The position numbers and the translations under genes were made by a program. A stretch of DNA of 64,000 bases from Flavobacteriales bacterium (GTDB lineage: Bacteria; Bacteroidota; Bacteroidia; Flavobacteriales; UBA1820): positions 124,001 through 188,000 of the forward strand of contig QALN01000003.1 in assembly GCA_003150615.1 (NCBI GenBank), given 5' to 3'. The notes below the pieces were generated by a model. That model searched no databases. It worked only from the letters and a program-made list of their open reading frames with translations, and had not been told where the DNA came from. Positions within the stretch are counted from its first letter, which is position 1. Every line of letters begins with the position of its first letter. Of the stretch, positions 58,703 to 64,000 are shown one piece after another.

Positions 58703-59467
58703 ATGGAAGTAGCATTACAGTGGCTGAAAAATGCCCGCGGCGTGATGTCCGAGATTGAAAACACTCAGCAGGAAAACATTACCAAGGCTGCAACGGTCAT
58801 GGCCGATGCCATAGAAAAAGGCCATTGGGTACATACGTTCGGTTGCGGACACGCTACCATACCTATTCAGGAAATGTATCCGCGTATCGGTGGATTCGTA
58901 GGGTTCCACCCGATATGCGAACTTCCCCTTACTTTCTTCACTCAGATAGTAGGCGACCTCGGTGTACACCAGTTCGTATTCCTGGAAAGGGTAGAGGGCT
59001 ACGGCGTACAGATAATGAAGGGTTACAATTTCAATGAAAACGATGTTATGTGGATATTCTCTCACACGGGTATCAACAACGTAAACATCGACATAGCCCT
59101 CGAAGCAAAGAAACGCGGCATGAAGGTTATCGCTTACGGTTCTGCAGCACAGGCCAAAGGCAAGAAGACCCGTCACTCCTGCGGTAAGACCATCTTCGAT
59201 ATAGCCGACCTGGTAGTTGACTCCTGCGCTCCTGCAGGCGACGCTACCGTGCCTCTGAAATTCAACCAGGACCCTGTAGGCCCTGTTTCGACAATGGCAT
59301 TCATCACCTGCGTTTGGATGACCGTCTGCACGGTTGCCGAAATCCTCGACAAACGCGGTGTTAAACTGTACATACACCCTTCGCACAACGTTCCTGGCGA
59401 CACTACCGCTCCGGAGCGCCTTGCCGACTGTCTGGCAGAGTACAAACGCCGCGTAGCCGGAGTATAG
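58703..59467 (+). CDS. SIS-domain protein of the UPF0309 type
   Basis: This 254-aa phosphosugar-binding protein has HTFGCGHATIPIQEMYPRIGG, LERVEGYGVQIM, MWIFSHTGINNVNIDIALEAKKRG (core SHTGINN) and KKTRHSCGKTIFDIADLVVDS with CAPAGDA. This is the order of motifs in UPF0309 SIS proteins. The phosphate loop that usually reads SNSGRNP reads SHTGINN. It is presumably an isomerase, lyase or binder of a phosphosugar made by the ROK kinase. Terminator follows at 59498. Confidence 0.87.
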   Translation: MEVALQWLKNARGVMSEIENTQQENITKAATVMADAIEKGHWVHTFGCGHATIPIQEMYPRIGGFVGFHPICELPLTFFTQIVGDLGVHQFVFLERVEGYGVQIMKGYNFNENDVMWIFSHTGINNVNIDIALEAKKRGMKVIAYGSAAQAKGKKTRHSCGKTIFDIADLVVDSCAPAGDATVPLKFNQDPVGPVSTMAFITCVWMTVCTVAEILDKRGVKLYIHPSHNVPGDTTAPERLADCLAEYKRRVAGV

Positions 59468-59497
59468 TACTGCGATATTAAAAGGTTTGTTCTAAAG

Positions 59498-59533
59498 ATC
59501 CCGCGGCGATTATCCAGCGCCGCGGGATTTTTT
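59498..59533 (+). terminator. terminator of the sugar cassette
   Basis: ATCCCGCGGC/GCCGCGGGAT (10-bp perfect stem, 11-base loop) followed by TTTTTT (59528-59533). Confidence 0.9.
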
Positions 59534-59805
59534 ATTCCTTCAGGCGGGAGTTTATTTCCTTTTTTTCCTGTGAAGGATGCGATTTTTGTTGCAGAGGTGT
59601 TTTTTTATGCTAAATTTGTGAAATTATATATGTTCGTACCAGGCCAGAGTTTGGTATATGGGCAGGCGGGTATCCCCGGCTGGACAGATATAAATATCAA
59701 ACGGTCTATGACCGCAAACAGGCTATGCCTGCGGGCCGGGTGGTCCCGGCAGAACAGATATAAATTGAAAGGCGCATCCATTTAGGCCACGATAGACAAA
59801 AAAAT
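59534..59805. other. 272-base intergenic region with repeat cluster
   Basis: After the terminator there is no credible gene. An open frame 59570-59785 consists largely of repeat sequence and has no homology I can see. The gap contains hairpin repeat copy C. Confidence 0.65.
59669..59774 (+). repeat. hairpin repeat cluster, copy C (upstream of ABC ATPase)
   Basis: Modules in order: GGCTGGACAGATATAAA, AATATCAAACGGTCTATGACC, AAACAGGCTATGCCTGCGGG and GCCGGGTGGTCCCGGC followed by AGAACAGATATAAA (final hairpin at 59735-59750). Each stem is intact (GGTCTATGACC, AGGCTATGCCT, GCCGGG..CCCGGC). Same modules as copies A and B. Confidence 0.65.
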
Positions 59806-60516
59806 ATGGAAGATATAATAAATATAAGCGGTATAACACGCGATTTCGCTCTTGGGGCGCAGACGGTAAAAGTGCTCAAGGGCATCGACCTTAATATCAA
59901 AAAAGGGGAATACGTGGCGCTTATGGGCCCGTCGGGTTCGGGAAAATCGACACTGATGAATATTCTCGGATGTCTCGATACGCCAACTTCCGGTACTTAC
60001 GTGCTCAAAGGGCAGGATGTAAGTTCCATGACGGACGACCAGTTGGCCGAAGTGCGGAACAAGGAGATAGGCTTCGTGTTCCAGACGTTCAATCTGTTGC
60101 CAAGGATAACGGCCGTGCAGAATGTGGCATTGCCTATGATATACGCAGGCAAAGGTCTGTCGGCGCGGATGGAAAGGGCCGAAAAAACACTGATGTCAGT
60201 AGGTCTGGAAGACAGGATGACGCACCGCCCGAACCAGCTTTCCGGAGGACAGCGGCAGAGGGTAGCCATTGCGCGCGCGCTTGTGAACGATCCTTCGATT
60301 ATACTGGCGGACGAGCCTACGGGAAACCTCGACTCCAAGACTTCGGTAGAGATAATGCAGCTTTTCCAGAAGATACATTCGATGGGAAATACCATTATCG
60401 TGGTCACACACGAGGAGGATATTGCCGAACATGCTCACCGTATAATCCGCCTTCGTGACGGTATGGTATATTCGGACGAGCCGAATGAAAAGATAAAGCG
60501 TTACGATAATATATAA
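59806..60516 (+). CDS. ABC transporter ATPase (LolD/MacB type)
   Basis: This 236-aa ATPase has Walker A GPSGSGKS (about 44-51), the family motif [38 protein letters not shown], Walker B IILADEP with TGNLDS and the switch VVTHEEDIA. The Q-loop NLLP context and TGNLDS place it with LolD/MacB/FtsE-type subunits. No permease is next to it, so its partner must be encoded elsewhere. A long stem-loop follows at once. Confidence 0.93.
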   Translation: MEDIINISGITRDFALGAQTVKVLKGIDLNIKKGEYVALMGPSGSGKSTLMNILGCLDTPTSGTYVLKGQDVSSMTDDQLAEVRNKEIGFVFQTFNLLPRITAVQNVALPMIYAGKGLSARMERAEKTLMSVGLEDRMTHRPNQLSGGQRQRVAIARALVNDPSIILADEPTGNLDSKTSVEIMQLFQKIHSMGNTIIVVTHEEDIAEHAHRIIRLRDGMVYSDEPNEKIKRYDNI

Positions 60517-60522
60517 TTTAGT

Positions 60523-60585
60523 CTGCAAACGCGGTAAAAAAAGCGGCGGCCCTTAGGGCCGCCGCTTTTTTTACCGCGTTTGCAG
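60523..60585. terminator. bidirectional terminator, 30-bp perfect stem
   Basis: Arms 60523-60552 and 60556-60585 are exactly complementary with a TTA loop. The core GCGGCGGCCC is flanked by paired A7/T7 tracts and a further GCAAACGCGG. It lies between convergent ABC ATPase and bacterioferritin genes. Confidence 0.93.
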
Positions 60586-60591
60586 CGATCG

Positions 60592-61098
60592 TTATTCTTG
60601 TTTTGCAGCTCCGGCAGCAGCTGTCTTGCTGCGTTCGATGGACTGCAGTGCCAGGTAATTGTCGCCGAATTTTTCGAGGTTGTCCATTTCCGTCTCGAAC
60701 AAATCCTGATGTTCTTCTTCTTCGGCAACGAGGTCCTCGAACATTTTCTTTGTCACAGCATCGGCATTTCGTCCGCATTCGGCAGCCCATTCGTTGTAGT
60801 CGTTGACGCTGCCCATTTCCATTTCGGCAGCTTTTTCCAGCATTTTTTCTACGTCGGTAATTTTTTGCACGCCTTTGGACGTCTTCATTTCCACTTCGCC
60901 CTTGAGGAACAGTATGCGTTCGGCCAAGCGTTCCACGTGCATCATCTCGGTAATGGCTATACGTTTGAAAATGCTTGAAATGGTGTCGTAGCCCATATCG
61001 TCGCAGTGGAAATGGAAATACATGTACTGGTGTACGGCTGTCAGTTCATCGGCTACCGCGCGGTTGAGCAGCTCGATGCTTTTTTCTTTTAATTTCAT
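60592..61098 (-). CDS. bfr: bacterioferritin
   Basis: This 168-aa ferritin-like iron-storage protein has ferroxidase ligands in VADELTAVHQY (first Glu), AITEMMHVERLAERILFLKG (Glu and His) and EEEEHQDLFE (Glu, His). The Met after Glu (EMMH) occupies the place of the haem-ligating Met of bacterioferritins. A short Ala-rich tail (TAAAGAAKQE) extends it. The haem assignment is from this alignment only; a non-haem ferritin or Dps-like reading is less likely. An inverted repeat lies upstream. Confidence 0.93.
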   Translation of the reverse strand: MKLKEKSIELLNRAVADELTAVHQYMYFHFHCDDMGYDTISSIFKRIAITEMMHVERLAERILFLKGEVEMKTSKGVQKITDVEKMLEKAAEMEMGSVNDYNEWAAECGRNADAVTKKMFEDLVAEEEEHQDLFETEMDNLEKFGDNYLALQSIERSKTAAAGAAKQE

Positions 61099-61134
61099 GA
61101 TGTTGAAAGGTTTTATGTGTTGATAATTATTTAC

Positions 61135-61179
61135 ACTCCTAAATTACGACTATTTTTATCCTGATGTACGGTTAGGAGT
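61135..61179. promoter_or_regulatory. inverted repeat upstream of bfr
   Basis: ACTCCTAA (61135-61142) and TTAGGAGT (61172-61179) are exact inverted copies 29 bases apart, centred about 60 bases upstream of the bfr ATG. They might bind a regulator, for example in the iron or oxidative response. No known operator is matched. Confidence 0.35.
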
Positions 61180-61324
61180 ATAAATTTTTTCTATCGGCGT
61201 TTTTTAAGTTATATATGATTATCCCCGCCGGCAACTTTTGTCCCGCACAAAAATGGCCTGACGGCGGTAATTGCCTGCGTGGGATGTGTGTAACCGGATA
61301 CTTAAAGGGGTAAAGGCGGTAAGA

Positions 61325-63739
61325 TCAGAACCTGTACGAAAGCGACATGTAGAATACCCTCGTCTCGTAATTCTCGTAGTTGAGTTCGCGCTGTAGGGCT
61401 CCGTTGCCGGCATCTATCGTAGCATGTGTTTTGCTGGAAAAAGTGTCGAATACATCAGTAAGGCGTGCCGAAAGGCTGAGTTTTTTCTTCAGGAAATCCC
61501 AGCGTAGTCCGGCGTCCATAGTCCCGTTGGCGTCTTCCACACCCTGGATATATGTCTGGCGGCCTTTGTACCGTCCCAACAGCATGGCGCTTATGCCGTC
61601 GGTGATTTTTATGTTGGCCGAGAGTTTGGCGTTCCAGTTGACTCCGCATTTATTCCAGAATGTGTTTTCCCCTATGGAATAATCTACGTAATAAGCGTTG
61701 AAACTGCCCGAAATATTGAGAAAACGCAGCGGGTCGCCCGAAGCTATCGCCTCGAAACCGATGAAATACGAAGTGCCGTAATTTTTATAAGTATTGTACA
61801 CGATGCCCGGCGATTGCTGTCCGTTTACTGGGTTTACAGGCGTCAGGTATTGCTGTATCACGTCCTTGTTGTAGTTATAGAATACCGATGCTATGACATT
61901 GGCCGAATGCCATTTTCCGTGGTACGTCAGGTCTATCGAGTTGGAGTATTCCGGCGTAAGGAATGGGTTGCCTATGTTAGGCCGCGCAGGATTGGTGGAC
62001 ACGGCGTTGGGGTTGAGCTGGCGTGTATCGGGGCGCGCCACACGGCGGGAATATGCCAGCATGAACGAATTCGATCCGTCAAGCCGGTATGTAAAGTGCG
62101 CCGAAGGATAAAAATTGACCGTATCGCGCGTATATACGGCGTCATCCTCCGGGTCTTCGTTGCCAATGGATTTTACGGTAGTCTTCGATGCGTCCATGCG
62201 TATGCCCAGCGCGGCGGTAAAACGGCCGAAAGTTCGGCTGTAAGTGGCATAAACGGCATATACATCCTCGTTGAATTTGAAATGAGTGTCGTACAGGGAC
62301 GTAATACCGGGGCGTGGCGACGGCATTACCGTTATGCTTTTGTCGTGGTACGGGTTGTCCATCGTGCGAAGGTTGGCGCTGGCCCCCACCTCGAATTTAT
62401 AGTTCGTCCCCTGGTTGGTATAGTCGAGGCGAGCCGAGAGATACGTGTAGTCGTTGTTGTAGCCCGATGTGTCGATAACTCGGTCCGGCATGTACGGAGA
62501 TACTTTTGTTGTGAAATCCTGTGCGAACTCCGAATGGCTGGACGTGTTGTCCACTTCATAATTCACGTCCGCATCTATCCTGTTTTTCGAGTCGAAATTG
62601 TGGCGGAAATGCACGCCGTTGGTAATTACAGACATGTTGCTGCGCGATTTGGCATTGCTGGCGTAGGCCGACGAAGGGCTTTCAGCCGATGGCGGAACGA
62701 AAGAATTGCTCGAAATGTTCATTACGGATTCGCGCCACACGCTGCGCACTGCGCCGGAGTAAGACACCTGTGTCCGGGGGCTTATGTCGTATTCTATGCC
62801 GGCTTTGATCTCGTGCGTGTTGCCGAGGTAATAACCGTCTACGTCCTGCCGGCTCACTCCTGCCGATGCCTGTCCGCTTACCGACGGGATGTCCGTTTTT
62901 TCCACCTGTCCGTTCAAATCGTTGCGGTTCTGGAAGAAAAGATACGATCCCCATACGTTTAGTTTGTCGTTGCGGTAGTTCAGGTTGACGCCTGCGTTGT
63001 ATTTGTCGCCAGTTCCGAAACCGAGGTCGGCACCTGCGCCGAAGCCTTTTTTACGGCTTTTGGACGTGACGAGGTTCACTATGCCGGACGGGCCGTCCGG
63101 GTATTCTTTGGATGAGGGATTGGTTATCAGTTCTACTTTTTCGATGGCTATAGTAGGCATTATGTTGAGAAGTTCCATCGAAGTGACGTTCGTCGGGCGG
63201 CCGTCTATGAAGTAGCGGACGTTGGCCGAACCACGCAGCATCATCGTGCCTTTCATGTCCACCATGACCGAAGGCAGGTTGTTCATAAGGTCTTTGGATG
63301 CGTTTCCGGTGGTTTGCAGGTCGCGACCGACGTTGATTATCTTTTCTCCAAGGAGTGTCTGTATGCTGGTCACATCGGGGGTTATCACCACTGGCGACAG
63401 TTCGTGATATTCCGGAGTGAGGCGTATCCCTGCTTCCGGTTTGCCGGAAGGAGCCGCGGGCTGTTTCATGCTGGTGTGATATCCCAGATGCGAAGCCTGC
63501 ACCATGTATTGGCCGGGCTCAAGGTAGTCGAATATGTAGTAACCGTCCCTGTCGGTAACCGTGCCCCGCAGTATGCGTCCGCCGTCGGCATCCCATATCG
63601 TCACCGAGGCGTTTTCCACGGCCGAACCTGTTTTGGCATCCGTCACCCTTCCGCTGACCGTGCCTCTGGGTTTTGTGTTTTCCGCGTTTAAAAACAGGAT
63701 AGTGAAGATCAGAAACAGGGTGATGGCCGTTTTTTTCAT
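61325..63739 (-). CDS. outer-membrane beta-barrel protein with carboxypeptidase-regulatory-like domain
   Basis: This 804-aa protein has a signal peptide (ITLFLIFTILFLNAE), an N-terminal CarboxypepD_reg-like domain (about 25-110: GTVSGRVTDAKTGSAVENASV, GYYIFDYLEPGQYMVQASHLGY), a plug-like segment (NLPSVMVDMKG, LRGSANVRYFIDGRP, IEKVELITNPSSKEYPDGPSGIVNLVTSK) and a long barrel. It ends in MSLSYRF, with the aromatic last residue expected for BAM assembly. It belongs to the TonB-receptor-like OMP_b-brl group that often lacks a SusD partner. Substrate unknown. Start is 28 bases after the MarC-type gene. Confidence 0.92.
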   Translation of the reverse strand: MKKTAITLFLIFTILFLNAENTKPRGTVSGRVTDAKTGSAVENASVTIWDADGGRILRGTVTDRDGYYIFDYLEPGQYMVQASHLGYHTSMKQPAAPSGKPEAGIRLTPEYHELSPVVITPDVTSIQTLLGEKIINVGRDLQTTGNASKDLMNNLPSVMVDMKGTMMLRGSANVRYFIDGRPTNVTSMELLNIMPTIAIEKVELITNPSSKEYPDGPSGIVNLVTSKSRKKGFGAGADLGFGTGDKYNAGVNLNYRNDKLNVWGSYLFFQNRNDLNGQVEKTDIPSVSGQASAGVSRQDVDGYYLGNTHEIKAGIEYDISPRTQVSYSGAVRSVWRESVMNISSNSFVPPSAESPSSAYASNAKSRSNMSVITNGVHFRHNFDSKNRIDADVNYEVDNTSSHSEFAQDFTTKVSPYMPDRVIDTSGYNNDYTYLSARLDYTNQGTNYKFEVGASANLRTMDNPYHDKSITVMPSPRPGITSLYDTHFKFNEDVYAVYATYSRTFGRFTAALGIRMDASKTTVKSIGNEDPEDDAVYTRDTVNFYPSAHFTYRLDGSNSFMLAYSRRVARPDTRQLNPNAVSTNPARPNIGNPFLTPEYSNSIDLTYHGKWHSANVIASVFYNYNKDVIQQYLTPVNPVNGQQSPGIVYNTYKNYGTSYFIGFEAIASGDPLRFLNISGSFNAYYVDYSIGENTFWNKCGVNWNAKLSANIKITDGISAMLLGRYKGRQTYIQGVEDANGTMDAGLRWDFLKKKLSLSARLTDVFDTFSSKTHATIDAGNGALQRELNYENYETRVFYMSLSYRF

Positions 63740-63767
63740 TTAGGGCGTTTGGTTTGTTTTTTTTTCT

Positions 63768-64000
63768 TTAGAACATGGTTTTAAGGTTGGACGTGAATAA
63801 CTGGATGGCTATGGCCAGAAGGATGATGCCGAAAATGCGGCGGATGATGGAAATACCGTTTTTACCCAGGTAATACTCTATGCGCGAGGATTTCTTGAGC
63901 ACGATATACACCAGCAGCAGGTTAAGCACTATGCCGATTATCACGTTCTCTATGGAGTACTGCGCGCGCAGGGACAATATCGTGGTAAGGCTTCCGGCCC
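63768..64000 (-). CDS. MarC/NAAT-family membrane protein, C-terminal part (5' end outside window)
   Basis: The frame is open to the window edge: upstream of the first in-frame start (63977) it continues AGSLTTILSLRAQYSIEN, which matches the family's AGPGAITT-type motif, so the gene is truncated by the window. Two C-terminal spans follow (NVIIGIVLNLLLVYIVL and IIRRIFGIILLAIAIQLF). MarC homologues are inner-membrane proteins of unproven function despite the 'multiple antibiotic resistance' name. Same direction as the outer-membrane protein gene downstream. Confidence 0.85.
   Translation of the reverse strand, partial: AGSLTTILSLRAQYSIENVIIGIVLNLLLVYIVLKKSSRIEYYLGKNGISIIRRIFGIILLAIAIQLFTSNLKTMF

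Noticed and set aside
59570..59785. 71-residue open frame in the gap before the ABC ATPase
   Set aside because: Made largely of repeat copy C sequence, no start context or homology.
61814..62962. 382-residue open frame antisense to the outer-membrane protein gene
   Set aside because: Val/Arg/His-rich shadow sequence, with no recognisable domain; the opposite strand is a clear beta-barrel protein.
1..64000. CRISPR arrays, tRNA/rRNA genes, insertion sequences, prophage or toxin-antitoxin genes
   Set aside because: Looked for regular repeat-spacer patterns, cloverleaf sequences in gaps, transposase or integrase motifs and small TA pairs. None was found.

Overview
The window is one stretch of a Bacteroidales chromosome, with no plasmid, phage, rRNA or tRNA genes in view. 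The evidence is TAnnTTTG-type -7 promoter boxes (with a TTG around -33), absence of Shine-Dalgarno leaders, and phylum-typical genes: a DUF5106 lipoprotein with a thioredoxin fold, an NVEALA peptide with a six-bladed-propeller lipoprotein, SecA without the C-terminal zinc finger, a DUF2795 protein, a glycine-rich RRM protein and an alanine racemase carrying a MurF domain. Isoleucine is written mostly as AUA. A Rikenellaceae-like (Alistipes-related) source is plausible but not proven by the sequence.

Layout. 1-5.6 kb: 3' end of uvrB, M16 peptidase, O-methyltransferase, small membrane protein, lnt, ndk. 5.6-10.1 kb: rsmB, mlaE-mlaF, a GNAT acetyltransferase, ychF. 10.2-15.4 kb: exported esterase-like hydrolase, CapA-like protein, HMG-CoA synthase, a sigma-54 activator without a DNA-binding domain, convergent yqgE. 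15.7-21.2 kb: NlpC/P60 hydrolase, kdsA, DUF5106 lipoprotein, two tandem EamA transporters, bioD. 21.3-27.8 kb: unknown lipoprotein divergent from an AraC regulator, N-acetylmuramoyl-L-alanine amidase, gcvP. 28.1-36.2 kb: three SurA/PpiC-type periplasmic proteins, a small membrane protein, mutL, rhomboid, YbaK-type deacylase. 36.3-40.2 kb: calcineurin-like phosphoesterase, then an AT-rich accessory pair (NVEALA peptide plus propeller lipoprotein), then the RRM protein. 40.6-45.2 kb: mrp, nifU-like, TPR lipoprotein, queD, lpxH, GYDIA-family GHMP kinase. 45.5-51.3 kb: DUF2795, secA, ygbA-like, cdd, nadE. 51.4-56.3 kb (minus strand): TPR protein, U32 hydroxylase/peptidase, alr with MurF remnant. 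56.5-59.5 kb: ROK-MFS-SIS sugar cassette. 59.8-64 kb: ABC ATPase, bacterioferritin, outer-membrane beta-barrel protein, end of a MarC-family gene.

How the genes fit together. Most are housekeeping with an envelope bias: Lnt (lipoprotein acylation), MlaEF (phospholipid transport), KdsA and LpxH (LPS), SurA-type chaperones, SecA, amidase, NlpC/P60 and Alr. HMG-CoA synthase and the GYDIA kinase, 31 kb apart, point to a mevalonate route to isoprenoids. Mrp and the NifU-like protein form a translationally coupled Fe-S pair. The parts most worth following up are the ROK-MFS-SIS cassette, whose kinase has lost canonical sugar- and zinc-site residues; the NVEALA/propeller pair; the MurF-remnant alanine racemase; a dispersed family of hairpin repeats in intergenic gaps; and unusually long perfect-stem hairpins at gene ends.
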